Positions 36,261 to 45,856 are shown, counted from the first letter of the stretch. The stretch: 63,583 nt of DNA from CAYYYP01 sp964475985 (GCA_964475985.1 CAYYYP010000017.1:1-63583); one strand, 5' to 3'. The notes: generated from the sequence alone by a model not told the origin. Made by a program: numbers and translations.

Positions 36261-37687
36261 GCGTTCTCCGTTTTTTTCCCGTTTATCCATTGGCATCTCC
36301 CATCAACGAAAGTCATTTGTATTTCGCCCGGAAGGTCTTTGCCGATGAATGGGGAATTAGCGCTCTTGGAATGCAAATTAGATTTGTGCAAAAGACGTTT
36401 GCCCTTCAAGTTCACTAGAACAAAATCGGCCGGCGCTCCGACTTTAATTTCTCCAAGCTCTTGTTTTAGACCCTTGCCTAAAGTCTTGCATGCCCCCCTC
36501 GTAAAAACTTCAATGAGGCGCGCAAGTGTCAGCACACCTTCATTATATAAGGAAACTCCCACGGACCAGGCGGTTTCAAGCCCAAGCACGCCGTTCGCTG
36601 CGTATTCAAAGAGCACGTCTTTGTCGCGTGGGGCGTGGGGCGCATGATCCGTAGCGATGCAATCAATGACTCCGTCACGAAGGGCTTCACGCATTAAAGT
36701 CACATCTTCGCGCCCCCGCAAAGGTGGCGCCATTTTAAAATGGCTATCGTAACTGGAAACATCTTCGTCACAGAACATGAGATGATGTGGAGTCACCTCC
36801 GCTGTCACTTGAAGGCCCTCTTCCTTGGCCCGCTTCAAATGGGGCAGAGAAAATCTTGAGCTCACATGGGCGAAATGAATCGGCGCCTTCGTCAACCTAG
36901 CGAGCGAAACGTCACGGGCGACGAGGATTTCTTCGCTTTCGCCGGGAATGCCGCGCAGGCCCAGGGCGCACGAGTGAAAACCTTCGTGCATAACTCCTTG
37001 GCCCACCAAATGTGCATCTTCAGCGTGGACGATGACCACCAAACCAAACGCTTTGCAATAATCCAGCGCCTTACGCATGAGATAGGTGTTCATCACGGGG
37101 ATTCCGTCATCACTTACGGCTACGATTCCGGCCTCATGCATTTTACCAATTTCGGCGAGTTGCTCACCCTTAAGTCCCTTAGAAAGAGCGCCCACCGGTA
37201 ACACTCGGCAAACTGCCGTTCGCTCTACCTGAGATAAAATATACTTCGTGACATAGGGGCTGTCGTTCACCGGGTTTGTATTGGCCATACAAACTAAAGT
37301 TGTAAAACCACCGGCAACCGCTGCTTGAGTGCCAGTAGAAATGGTTTCTTTGTACTCAAAGCCTGGCTCCCTGAGATGAGTATGGACATCGATGAAACCT
37401 GGTAAGCAGTGCAGTCCTTCCGCATCAATTACCGTAACCCCCGCGCCTTGGGATTTCGTGAAGGATTCAATCTCACTTAGTGATGAAAAAATTTTAGCAA
37501 ATTTTCCGTTCTCAATGAATAGGCCCACCCCGCATTTTCCGTCGGAATCCCAGACTTCTGCATTCCTTAATAATATACGATCGAGATTAACTTCCGGCGT
37601 CTTGGTGAACGCACGAGCTAAAAGATTTTGGCGAGGTGCATCCGCCACTAAAGCCGAAATGTTTTCTAAAAGGGTTGAGATCTTCAT
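36257..37687 (-). CDS. pyrC: Dihydroorotase, class I
   Basis: A zinc enzyme that cyclises carbamoyl-aspartate to dihydroorotate, step three of pyrimidine synthesis. The amidohydrolase metal site has H102 and H104 in DVHTHLREPG, later HFAHVSS and the catalytic DHAPH. It is 476 residues, about 35 longer than typical class I enzymes at the N-terminus (a helical extension before RILLRNAEVWD). Its ATG overlaps the pyrB stop by 4 bp and its stop overlaps carA by 4 bp. Because catalytic residues are intact, it is unlikely to be the inactive PyrC-like partner seen in some PyrB complexes. Confidence 0.94.
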   Translation of the reverse strand: MKISTLLENISALVADAPRQNLLARAFTKTPEVNLDRILLRNAEVWDSDGKCGVGLFIENGKFAKIFSSLSEIESFTKSQGAGVTVIDAEGLHCLPGFIDVHTHLREPGFEYKETISTGTQAAVAGGFTTLVCMANTNPVNDSPYVTKYILSQVERTAVCRVLPVGALSKGLKGEQLAEIGKMHEAGIVAVSDDGIPVMNTYLMRKALDYCKAFGLVVIVHAEDAHLVGQGVMHEGFHSCALGLRGIPGESEEILVARDVSLARLTKAPIHFAHVSSRFSLPHLKRAKEEGLQVTAEVTPHHLMFCDEDVSSYDSHFKMAPPLRGREDVTLMREALRDGVIDCIATDHAPHAPRDKDVLFEYAANGVLGLETAWSVGVSLYNEGVLTLARLIEVFTRGACKTLGKGLKQELGEIKVGAPADFVLVNLKGKRLLHKSNLHSKSANSPFIGKDLPGEIQMTFVDGRCQWINGKKTENA

Positions 37688-38628
37688 GTCAGGATCAACT
37701 CCATGAGGGCCATACGTACCATGACGCCATTGGTAACTTGATCCATAATTACGGAATAGGGCCCAGATGCGATCTCTTGGGAAATTTCCACTCCTTCATT
37801 CAGCGGCCCTGGATGCATGATGATGACACCTTCCTTCAGAAAGGTAGTGGTGCTGTCGTTCAGACCCCAATATCGCGAGTACTCCCCTAAACTTGGGAAC
37901 TGCATTTGATTTTGCCGCTCCATCTGAATGCGCAACATCATAACCACATCTGCGTCACGTAGCGCTTCGCGCAGTTCATAATGCAAATCCACTCCTAGCT
38001 TTTCCACATAGGGAGGCATGAGGCTTGGTGGCCCGCAGACAGAAACCTTTGCGCCAAGTTTTGAAAGGACATTGATGTTAGATCTCGCCACGCGGGAGTG
38101 AGCAATGTCGCCCACGATGAGGATGCGTTTGTTTTTTATGGAACCAAGACGCTCCTCAATGGTCATGGCATCGAGCAGAGCTTGGGTCGGATGTTCATGG
38201 AAACCATCACCCGCATTAATGATGGGAATATGGATCCGCCGTGAAAGTTGCTGAGGAGCTCCGGCCGACGCATGCCTTAGGACCAGAAGATCTGGGTCCA
38301 TGGCTTCAAGATTCCTAGCCGTATCCCATAGGGTCTCACCTTTAGTGACGGAAGAAATCCCTGGATCAAAATTCAAAACGTCAGCCCCTAAACGCCTCGC
38401 CGCCATTTCAAAGGAAGATCGGGTCCGGGTGCTCGGCTCAAAAAAAAGGTTGATGATGGTTTTTCCCACCAGACTTTGATGCGGAAAAGCGGATCCTCGC
38501 CAACCTTTCCAAAGTTTTTTCAGTTCAAAACTCCGACTTAGGACTTGCCGTATGAAGGGTTCTGAAAGATTTGAAGTCTCAATGAATGATTTGCCCTTTA
38601 GAGCACTCGCTGTCCCATGCGCGACCAT
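37684..38628 (-). CDS. pyrB: Aspartate carbamoyltransferase catalytic subunit
   Basis: It condenses carbamoyl phosphate with aspartate, the committed step of pyrimidine synthesis. The 314-residue protein has the carbamoyl-phosphate loop FFEPSTRTRSSFE (62-74) and the HPTQALLDAMTI motif. A strong AGGAGGG lies about 8 nt before the ATG, which sits within the last 31 bp of lepB. It lacks an adjacent pyrI regulatory gene, so it is probably the unregulated trimer type or associates with PyrC. No PyrR attenuator is visible before it. Confidence 0.96.
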   Translation of the reverse strand: MVAHGTASALKGKSFIETSNLSEPFIRQVLSRSFELKKLWKGWRGSAFPHQSLVGKTIINLFFEPSTRTRSSFEMAARRLGADVLNFDPGISSVTKGETLWDTARNLEAMDPDLLVLRHASAGAPQQLSRRIHIPIINAGDGFHEHPTQALLDAMTIEERLGSIKNKRILIVGDIAHSRVARSNINVLSKLGAKVSVCGPPSLMPPYVEKLGVDLHYELREALRDADVVMMLRIQMERQNQMQFPSLGEYSRYWGLNDSTTTFLKEGVIIMHPGPLNEGVEISQEIASGPYSVIMDQVTNGVMVRMALMELILT

Positions 38629-39236
38629 CTGATCCCTCCTTGTTCTCCCGGTTTTTCAGAGCTTGAAAACCAAATCCGCCAAGCGCGCCCCACAAGGCTT
38701 GATCGAGGCAAATATCCCCACTTACGGCTGTCGATGGTGTGGGATCGATCATCGCTCAACACAAAAAAATGATCCTTAGGAACGACGACCTCGGGCATAT
38801 GAATGTCTTTGTCCGCGGAGTTCCACTTCACTAGATATGAATGATTTTCAAAGGTTTCCCGGTAGTAGAGTTCCTGGGGAACGGAAATATTTTGACCATT
38901 CACGATCAAAATTCCAGCCTTGATTTCAACTTTGTCACCTTCTATGGCCACTACCCGTTTGATATATTCCTTTTGACCATCGGCATTCAAAACAAAAACT
39001 GCAATGTCTCCACGCTTAGGCAGGGAGAGCTTGGTAGAAGCGTATCCGGAAGTGGGATAACGAAAACCGTAGGCTAGTTTATTCACAAAAATATAGTCGC
39101 CGGCTTCAAGCGCAGGAGACATATTATCCGTGGGAATACGAAACACTTCCAACACGAAGGTCCTGAGCAAAAGAGCAACGATACCTGACGCAAGGATAAC
39201 GACGATATAGTCTCGAAGGCTCCTTAAACTCTCCAA
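38598..39236 (-). CDS. lepB: Signal peptidase I-like protein with Ser-to-Asn at the catalytic site
   Basis: Type I signal peptidases remove signal peptides at the outer face of the inner membrane with a Ser-Lys dyad. Here the 212-residue protein has an N-terminal helix (about 8-30), then PTDNMSPALEAGDY (35-48), where the family has a Ser two residues after the first Gly/Ser. The catalytic serine position is N38, encoded AAT. The general base remains as K93 in EYIKRVVAIEGD, and the box E motif is DSRKWG. The start is TTG with GGAGG about 11 nt upstream. It may be an inactive paralog or may use S40; another lepB would then be needed elsewhere. It lies between lepA and pyrB. Confidence 0.85.
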   Translation of the reverse strand: MESLRSLRDYIVVILASGIVALLLRTFVLEVFRIPTDNMSPALEAGDYIFVNKLAYGFRYPTSGYASTKLSLPKRGDIAVFVLNADGQKEYIKRVVAIEGDKVEIKAGILIVNGQNISVPQELYYRETFENHSYLVKWNSADKDIHMPEVVVPKDHFFVLSDDRSHTIDSRKWGYLPRSSLVGRAWRIWFSSSEKPGEQGGIRWSRMGQRVL

Positions 39237-39269
39237 CTTATGCCTACCTCCACACGTACGCTGAACAAA

Positions 39270-41063
39270 CTAATCATCCACCTTTAAGACAGCGAGGAAT
39301 GCTTCCTGGGGAATTTCCACCGTGCCCACCATCTTCATCCGCTTTTTACCTTCTTTTTGCTTCTCAAGAAGTTTGCGCTTTCGGGAAATATCACCACCAT
39401 AACATTTCGCTGTCACGTTTTTACGCACGGCACTAATGCTTTCGCGAGCAACCACTTTACTGCCAATGGTCGCCTGAATGGCGATTTCAAACATTTGCCG
39501 GCTAATGAGTTCTTTCAACCGCTTGGCGAGCTCGCGCCCCCGATAAACGGACCGTTCACGATGAACGATCACGGAAAGCGCATCCACGGATTCGCCGTTC
39601 ACCAAGATATCGAGTTTCACCACATCGGAAGGTCGGTAATCCAAAAGCTCGTAATCCATGCTGGCATAACCCTTGGTGATGCTTTTCAGTTTATCAAAAA
39701 AATCAAAAACCATTTCCGCGAGAGGGATTTCATACTCCAGCATGATGCGCTCTGAAGTAATGTAATCAATTTTTTTCTGGATGCCCCGTCGGTCTTCACA
39801 TAACGCGATCACGCCGCCCAAATATTCATTCGGCAGATGGAGCGTAAGTCGAATAAAAGGTTCTTCGATCTTTTCGATCTTGGTGTTTACGGGAAGTCGT
39901 GCCGGATTATCCACCATGAGAATTTGGCCATCGGTTTGCGTGACACGGTAAATGACGGAAGGTGCCGTAGAAATGAGTGCGATGTCATACTCTCGCTCCA
40001 GGCGTTCCTGCACGACATCCATATGCAGAAGACCCAGGAACCCGCAGCGAAAGCCAAAACCTAGAGCCGAAGATGTTTCGGGCTCAAAACTTAAAGCGGC
40101 ATCGTTGAGGCGAAGTTTTTCAAGCGCCTCTTTGAGCTCGTTATAATCTGAGGCTTCCGTAGGGTAGAGCCCCGCAAAAACCATGGGCTTTACTTCCAAG
40201 AATCCTTGAAGCGGGATCGTGTCCGGATGTTTTGCCGAGATGATGGTATCCCCTACCCTCGCCTCCCGGACATCTTTTACGTTACAAATGAAAAGCCCCA
40301 CATCACCGCTCGTCAAACGGTTTACTTCTTCAAACTTCGGAGAAAACACCCCTAGCCTTACGACTTCGAATTCCTTGCCGACGTGGAAGAATTTGATGCG
40401 ATCACCCTTTTTAACGGCACCATCAAACACTCGCGCTAGGACCACAACACCTTGATAAGGGTCAAACCAGCTGTCAAAAATCAGGGCCTTTAACGGCGCT
40501 TCATCCCGGTCGGGTGGCGGGGGGAAGTACTTCACGATGGCTTCCAACAGATCTTCAATGCCAAGGCCGCTTTTGGCACTCACTAAAATGGCGTGGTCGG
40601 CAGGGATGCCGATCATATCCTCGATCTCTTTACGAACCCGCTCCGGCTCGGCCGAAGGTAAATCAACTTTATTGAGAACAGGTAAGATCTCAAGATTCTT
40701 GTTAATGGCCATATAAACGTTAGCCAGGGTCTGGGCTTCTACCCCCTGGGACGTATCCACGACTAATACAGCACCTTCACAAGCGGCTAAGCTTCGCGAG
40801 ACTTCGTAGGTAAAATCAACGTGGCCCGGCGTATCGATGAGGTTCAGAACGTAGAGTTGCCCATCCTTCGCTTTATAATTCAGACGCACGGTTTGGGCCT
40901 TGATGGTTATACCGCGCTCTTTTTCGATATCCATGTTATCGAGGTACTGCGCTTCCATATCCCGTTGAGCGACAAGTCCCGTAACTTCAATGAGCCGGTC
41001 AGCTAGGGTGGACTTTCCATGGTCAATATGGGCGATGATGGCAAAATTTCGAAGATTTTTCAT
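39270..41063 (-). CDS. lepA: Translation elongation factor 4 (LepA)
   Basis: A ribosome-binding GTPase that helps translation initiation or back-translocation under stress. The full 597 residues are present. The G domain has AHIDHGKSTL (11-20), the switch II DTPGHVDF and the NKVDLPSAE motif. Domains II, III and V follow, with the LepA-specific C-terminal domain ending in KRMKMVGTVEIPQEAFLAVL. It heads the leftward operon lepA-lepB-pyrBC-carA, the usual lepA-lepB pairing. Only about 35 bp separate its start from the divergent methyltransferase gene, so promoters must be tight or overlap coding sequence. Confidence 0.97.
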   Translation of the reverse strand: MKNLRNFAIIAHIDHGKSTLADRLIEVTGLVAQRDMEAQYLDNMDIEKERGITIKAQTVRLNYKAKDGQLYVLNLIDTPGHVDFTYEVSRSLAACEGAVLVVDTSQGVEAQTLANVYMAINKNLEILPVLNKVDLPSAEPERVRKEIEDMIGIPADHAILVSAKSGLGIEDLLEAIVKYFPPPPDRDEAPLKALIFDSWFDPYQGVVVLARVFDGAVKKGDRIKFFHVGKEFEVVRLGVFSPKFEEVNRLTSGDVGLFICNVKDVREARVGDTIISAKHPDTIPLQGFLEVKPMVFAGLYPTEASDYNELKEALEKLRLNDAALSFEPETSSALGFGFRCGFLGLLHMDVVQERLEREYDIALISTAPSVIYRVTQTDGQILMVDNPARLPVNTKIEKIEEPFIRLTLHLPNEYLGGVIALCEDRRGIQKKIDYITSERIMLEYEIPLAEMVFDFFDKLKSITKGYASMDYELLDYRPSDVVKLDILVNGESVDALSVIVHRERSVYRGRELAKRLKELISRQMFEIAIQATIGSKVVARESISAVRKNVTAKCYGGDISRKRKLLEKQKEGKKRMKMVGTVEIPQEAFLAVLKVDD

Positions 41064-41098
41064 ATTTGGGAGTCTTTGAGGAGATGAGTGGATTTAAC

Positions 41099-42415
41099 AT
41101 GATCAATTCGAGCAAAGCAATGAGAAGCACAGCATCAGGAATTTCTTCTCCGGTAAAAATCGGCGACATCCTTGAGGTGAAGCTCGAACGCATGAGCTTT
41201 GGCCCTAAGGCCGTAGGCCGCTGGAATTCATTAGTGACCTCCGACAGTGATGATGTCGCGAAAGCACGGCCCTTTGTGGTTTTCGTGGAAGGTGGCGCAC
41301 CCGGTGAGACCGTCAAAGTTAAGGTTGAAGGAGTTGAAAAATCCTATTGCGATGCAAGTCTCGTGGAAGTCATTTCCGCATCGCCCTTAAGGACTGAAGC
41401 GCCTTGCCCCTATTTCGGTAAGTGTGGGGGTTGCCAATGGCAGCATCTTACCTACGACGCGCAACTTGAGGCGAAAAAAGGTGTAGTATTGCATCAACTC
41501 GCCCGCAGCTCGGGCCAAGATTTAATCGCAGAAATTGAAGCAGACCCAACCAAGCTTCACATTCACGGAACAAAATCCACTTTAGGTTACCGCACTAGAG
41601 TACAGGCCCGGTTTGACGGAAAGAACTTGGGCTTCTTTGCCGCTAACTCAAAAACATTTATTCCCGTTGAAAGCTGTGTCGTCGCGCACCCAAAAATCCA
41701 AGCGCGCTGGAAAGAATTTTTACAGACGAATGCATCTCCGGTGAAGAAGTTCGCTCAACCTGCGCCGGCAATTAGCGAAGAACTCAAAAAAGTGGAGTGG
41801 ACGCTTTCCGATCAAGGACAAGTTTTAGAGGCGTGGGATGAGCCCCACGCCGCCCACGGATTTACCCAGATCCACGGCGAGCAGAATTTAAAACTCATTT
41901 CCATTGTGCGTGATCTTGTTCACCTGGCCGCCGGAAGCTCAGGGGCCGATCGCTCCCAACCGCTTTGCATCGTTGACCTTTACGCAGGAAACGGAAATCT
42001 CACAAACGCCTTGGCCACGGAAGAAGGGCACACGGTCATTCAGGTGGAGGCGTTTCAATCAGCCATCCAAATGAATGATGACTGCAATAATATTTTCAAG
42101 ATTCAAAGCCATGTGGACCAGTTCCTTCAGCGATGGATCAAAACGGGCAGAGTCATGCGCGCAAGCGAAGGCCCCTGCCCTACACCAAAACTGATTATTG
42201 CTGACCCACCCCGTGAAGGCCTCAAACAATGCGTAAAAAACCTGGGGCAACTCGAAGTAGAAAACTTAATCTTAGTTTCCTGCGATCCTTCAACCCTAGC
42301 CAGAGATCTGAGCACACTCACGGATTGCGGTTACAAAGTGCAACAGATCCATGTGCTGGACATGTTTCCTCAGACCTATCATGTGGAAACGGTACTTTGG
42401 CTTAAGCGAGGATGA
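41099..42415 (+). CDS. RNA m5U methyltransferase, RlmD/TrmA family
   Basis: It methylates uridine C5 in rRNA or tRNA using S-adenosylmethionine. An N-terminal TRAM-like OB domain (about 25-80) is followed by the iron-sulfur region CPYFGKCGGCQWQHL. The Rossmann domain has VDLYAGNGNLTN, and IIADPPREGL precedes the catalytic Cys in LVSCDPSTLARDL. The chosen ATG gives 438 residues; the frame is open from TTG 41066, and ATG 41084 or 41120 are also possible. GAGGAG lies 15 nt before the chosen start. It diverges from lepA. Substrate (23S U1939 versus other uridines) cannot be fixed from sequence alone. Confidence 0.88.
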   Translation: MINSSKAMRSTASGISSPVKIGDILEVKLERMSFGPKAVGRWNSLVTSDSDDVAKARPFVVFVEGGAPGETVKVKVEGVEKSYCDASLVEVISASPLRTEAPCPYFGKCGGCQWQHLTYDAQLEAKKGVVLHQLARSSGQDLIAEIEADPTKLHIHGTKSTLGYRTRVQARFDGKNLGFFAANSKTFIPVESCVVAHPKIQARWKEFLQTNASPVKKFAQPAPAISEELKKVEWTLSDQGQVLEAWDEPHAAHGFTQIHGEQNLKLISIVRDLVHLAAGSSGADRSQPLCIVDLYAGNGNLTNALATEEGHTVIQVEAFQSAIQMNDDCNNIFKIQSHVDQFLQRWIKTGRVMRASEGPCPTPKLIIADPPREGLKQCVKNLGQLEVENLILVSCDPSTLARDLSTLTDCGYKVQQIHVLDMFPQTYHVETVLWLKRG

Positions 42416-42442
42416 TACCGGCTGGGATGCGATCTCACTGAA

Positions 42443-43195
42443 TCAAGTGCAGTCCTTGATAATAAAGTCGTCAACACTTCCGGAAACATCACCTAAAAAG
42501 CCAAAACCGAAGAACGTATTGCTCTGAAGGGAAGCGTCCGAAGCATTATAAATGCTATTACCATTCACGGTTACGGTCGTATTCGCGCCAGACGTGACCA
42601 CTCGAATTTGATCATTCGGCGCCGTTGGCTCGGCGGAAATGAAGTCGGTACCTACCCCACCAACCGTTCTCTCAACTACATACACATTACCGCTACCGTA
42701 TTGGTTGTTGGTGTCAGCAATAACCAAAATTTTATCTCCGTTCATTGCCGCACCGCTTGCAATGCGCACAAACATTACCACTAGTCCGGTTCCGCCTGCG
42801 TGCGAAACGATTTTTAAGGTATAGGTGCAATTTGCGTAGCCCGCATCCACCATCGTAATTGCTCCATCGTTAAGTCCGGCATCCAGTGAAACCGGGATTG
42901 CAGCCGTACCACTTCGTCCCACCACCCCTTCGGTAGCTACCCAAGCCTTGGAGGTTCCACCTAAAGTCGCATCCGTGGTCAACATAGAGGTTCCTAAAAC
43001 CCCTAACGAAAAAGCATCTGAGGTAACAAAAACGGCGGCGGCTGCGGAGGTACCGCCGGAGCTTGAGCTCGCCGTCGTTGCAGTGCTGGATGAACTCCCA
43101 CACCCCGATAGAGTCCACGTAAATATAACTAGAAAAAGTGCTGAGCTTATACTCGACTTTTGACCAATACGAATATTGAAAATTTTTGGAAACAT
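42443..43195 (-). CDS. Lipoprotein with a beta-sandwich-like domain, unknown function
   Basis: A 250-residue precursor with a lipobox LSGC at C32, followed by a Ser/Thr/Gly-rich linker (33-56). The rest is beta-rich and resembles a LamG/concanavalin-type jelly roll (GSGNVYVVERTVGG, DNDQ-like turns, NTFFGFGFLGDVSGSVDDFI). Such domains often bind glycans, but no binding residues can be named. The GTG two codons upstream is an alternative start. It converges with the methyltransferase gene 27 bp away. Confidence 0.6.
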   Translation of the reverse strand: MFPKIFNIRIGQKSSISSALFLVIFTWTLSGCGSSSSTATTASSSSGGTSAAAAVFVTSDAFSLGVLGTSMLTTDATLGGTSKAWVATEGVVGRSGTAAIPVSLDAGLNDGAITMVDAGYANCTYTLKIVSHAGGTGLVVMFVRIASGAAMNGDKILVIADTNNQYGSGNVYVVERTVGGVGTDFISAEPTAPNDQIRVVTSGANTTVTVNGNSIYNASDASLQSNTFFGFGFLGDVSGSVDDFIIKDCT

Positions 43196-43483
43196 ATTCA
43201 CTTCAACTGAGTAGCGAAATGCACGTTGCCTCTCGCGGGTTATACTCGTTATTAAATGGCTTGGGCACCCAATGATAAATCTTTTTTATTTGTGTACAAC
43301 CAAGTGACTTAGCTAGCCAACTCCCACAAAGTTTACGCTAAATTTTTACAGAAATCCGCCGTGCGACAGCAGTTGAAGCAAATTTTACCTATAAATTCGT
43401 CTAGTTTAGCTCTTAGGGCGCCGAAACCTTGACGCGGATGGCAGTTCTTCTGCACTATGTAAATAGGAGAAATTTATTCCAAG

Positions 43484-44293
43484 ATGGAAATGCGCGCTTT
43501 TTTCCCGGTAACTTTACTTCTCGTATTTATCTGTTCTTCCCTTTCTGTGGTGTCTACTGGGTGCAGTACCGCCGCCTCCAAAAGACGACAGTTAGCTTCC
43601 GAAGAGAAGACGCCTACTCAACTTTCCATGCTTCACCTCGAGTTAGGGACCAATGCTCTGATCTACGATGACTTTCCTCGCGCCATTGAAAATCTGCGTC
43701 AGGCAATTAAGTTAGATCCCGAAAATCACGTTGCCCACAATCATTTAGGTTTAGCTTTGTTGGGGATGGGTCAAAGGCCGGACGCAAAGGCGGAATTTGA
43801 AAAAGCGGTGACGTTGAATCCCACTTACTCAGATGCCTACGTTAATCTTGGCGCCTGGCACTTCCTTGGCAACGACGCACTTCAAGCAAAGATCAATTAT
43901 GAAAAAGCCCTTAAAAACCTTGAATATCGCGACCGATATCGGGCCCTCACGAGCTTAGGGCAACTTGCGATGATTGAAGGGAAAATGGTTGAAGCAAAGT
44001 CGTACCTGCAGCAAGCCCTTACGGAAAATAAGGAGTACTGCCTCGCAAATCTACTCATGGGCACCCTGTTCTTAAATGACAATCAAAGTGCTCGAGCCCA
44101 GGGATTCTTGAAAACCTCCATCAAGGGCACCTGCTCCAATAACGTCGATGGACATTACCAATTAGGAATCGCTTACTCGAAGCTAGAAGAGTACAAGAAG
44201 GCGAGAACACAATTCTTGCAAATCATGGAACAATTTCCTAATACTGCACTTGCGGAAAAGGCTAATGATGAGCTTCGTCGTCTTCCCCTCTAG
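43484..44293 (+). CDS. TPR lipoprotein, PilF/PilW-like
   Basis: A 269-residue protein with a lipobox STGC (C27). Residues about 50-265 carry at least five tetratricopeptide repeats, such as AVTLNPTYSDAYVNLGAWHF and AIKLDPENHVAHNHLGLALL. PilF/PilW lipoproteins of this shape help outer-membrane assembly of the type IV pilus secretin. The neighbour downstream is rodZ, a gene often next to pilF in Proteobacteria. The start has GGAG about 14 nt upstream, and ATG 43490 is an alternative. A general TPR scaffold is the alternative. Confidence 0.75.
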   Translation: MEMRAFFPVTLLLVFICSSLSVVSTGCSTAASKRRQLASEEKTPTQLSMLHLELGTNALIYDDFPRAIENLRQAIKLDPENHVAHNHLGLALLGMGQRPDAKAEFEKAVTLNPTYSDAYVNLGAWHFLGNDALQAKINYEKALKNLEYRDRYRALTSLGQLAMIEGKMVEAKSYLQQALTENKEYCLANLLMGTLFLNDNQSARAQGFLKTSIKGTCSNNVDGHYQLGIAYSKLEEYKKARTQFLQIMEQFPNTALAEKANDELRRLPL

Positions 44294-44357
44294 TGCAAAC
44301 CAGTTCAGGTTTATTGCGCATCAAATTCAAAACGTCACCTAAATTAAATGAGTTGAA

Positions 44358-45656
44358 ATGAACCCAAAAACCAATTTAACAAAAGATCACTATGCACTTG
44401 ATACGGAAAATCAGACGGATAACACGAGGTCAAACAACGTAGTGCCCATCACCACCCTCGAAGTCACTCCGGAAATCCGCTCTTTAGGCCAATTCTTACG
44501 TTCTGAGCGTGAACGCAAAAGGCTTTCCCTCGAGCAAATTGCCTCGGCCACCAAAATTAGCCTGAAACTTTTGCGTGCCCTCGAGGATGATCGGTTTGAA
44601 CTATTGCCCGCAGCTCCCTTCATTCGAGGCTTTGTTTCCAGTTATGCGAAAGCAGTGGGCGTGGATCCCAAGGAAACCGTGGCGCGTTATCAAGGTTTCA
44701 TATCTGAACGCTCCGAGTCTAAGCAAACCAGGCCTAAAAATGTTCCGCACATTTTCGTGAACCAAGACAGTACGACAGACCGCAGCCGAACTTACTTAAC
44801 CATCGCCATGGCCGCGTTTGGCATTTTAGGTTTGTTTTTTGCGGTGTTCATTAAGCCCGCCATGAAACGCCATAAACACCGAGCGGACCACGTGGCTACG
44901 CAAAATTCCTCAGGCGAAGCGTCGTCCGAAGCTAATGTTTCTTCCAATTCTCCAGCCTCAGAAACCAAAGCTTCAGATCCTACCGTTGCCACCCCCGTTA
45001 AGCAAACTCCGGCACCCCGCACTGACGGCGCAACTCAGGAGGCCGCAGTAAAGCCCATCACCACCTCTGGAGTGAAAGCTACCGAAAGTGAAGTCATCAC
45101 GGGGGCCGCTGAAACCACCATGGGCGCAACCTTAGCTAAAATCACCGCAACGCCTAAAGCCATTACGTCAACCGCTGCTCCCACTCAGCCAGCCGCCGTT
45201 ACACCTCCTCCTTCCCAGGCATCGGCAACGACCGTAAAGGAAGTGCGTCAAAATGCGGCTCCTACTAAAACCCCAGACGCCCCTGCCCTCGCCGCTTCGA
45301 CTCCTATAATCACCGAAGCTAAAAAAGAAGTTTCATCCACCGAAGGCACCGACGCAAAGAAGGGTAACGCTATACCGCCCCAGGACGTGAAACATAAACT
45401 TGTCATCCGAGCGATTGAAGACTCATGGGTGAAGTACCAACCCGACTCACGCCCGGTGATGGGATTCACCCTTAAGAAAGATAAAATGATCTACATCCGA
45501 GCCAAGGATAGCATCCGTTTTACAACGGGCAATCCTAAAGGTTTAGAAATGTCCTTAAATAACGCCCCTTTCCAGCCTTTCCATAAAGGTGAGCGTTCAC
45601 TTGTCATCCCGCAGGAAGTCTCCGAAAAATATAAAGAGAAGATGTTCACGGAGTAA
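44358..45656 (+). CDS. rodZ: Cytoskeletal/cell-shape protein RodZ
   Basis: RodZ anchors MreB to the inner membrane to organise sidewall peptidoglycan synthesis. The 432-residue protein has the RodZ helix-turn-helix (about 42-115; LGQFLRSERERKRLSLEQIA, PAAPFIRGFVSSYAKAVG), one transmembrane helix (about 146-165), a long Thr/Ala/Pro/Ser-rich periplasmic linker (about 180-355) and a C-terminal DUF4115-type beta domain (about 360-432). It follows the PilF-like gene by 64 bp. Just downstream lies the DnaA-box region. Confidence 0.88.
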   Translation: MNPKTNLTKDHYALDTENQTDNTRSNNVVPITTLEVTPEIRSLGQFLRSERERKRLSLEQIASATKISLKLLRALEDDRFELLPAAPFIRGFVSSYAKAVGVDPKETVARYQGFISERSESKQTRPKNVPHIFVNQDSTTDRSRTYLTIAMAAFGILGLFFAVFIKPAMKRHKHRADHVATQNSSGEASSEANVSSNSPASETKASDPTVATPVKQTPAPRTDGATQEAAVKPITTSGVKATESEVITGAAETTMGATLAKITATPKAITSTAAPTQPAAVTPPPSQASATTVKEVRQNAAPTKTPDAPALAASTPIITEAKKEVSSTEGTDAKKGNAIPPQDVKHKLVIRAIEDSWVKYQPDSRPVMGFTLKKDKMIYIRAKDSIRFTTGNPKGLEMSLNNAPFQPFHKGERSLVIPQEVSEKYKEKMFTE

Positions 45657-45777
45657 GAAGTAGCCGTCCTATAATTCTTATTTAGTTCCCTTTGGGATGA
45701 AGCTTCCAGAGCGACAATCAAGAAAAAAATACACTGTTAGCAAAAAAAGTACGCCAAAATGTGCGATGCATTAAAAG

Positions 45778-45786
45778 TTATCCACA
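45778..45786 (+). promoter_or_regulatory. DnaA box 1 (TTATCCACA)
   Basis: A perfect match to the 9-bp consensus DnaA box, flanked AG-box-GG, identical in context to box 2. Confidence 0.75.
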
Positions 45787-45799
45787 GGCTATGGGTAAG

Positions 45800-45808
45800 T
45801 TATCCACA
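45800..45808 (+). promoter_or_regulatory. DnaA box 2 (TTATCCACA)
   Basis: A perfect consensus box 22 bp from box 1, about two helical turns, so the boxes face the same side of the DNA. Confidence 0.75.
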
Positions 45809-45856
45809 GGGCTTAAGTACCTAGAAGAATAACCCTTTTCCTCTGAAAAAGAGAGG

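Noticed and set aside
43202..43483. Promoters for the divergent lipoprotein and TPR genes
   Set aside because: TTGACG and TATAAC-like words occur, but spacings to partner hexamers (21-22 bp) are poor; not listed as features.
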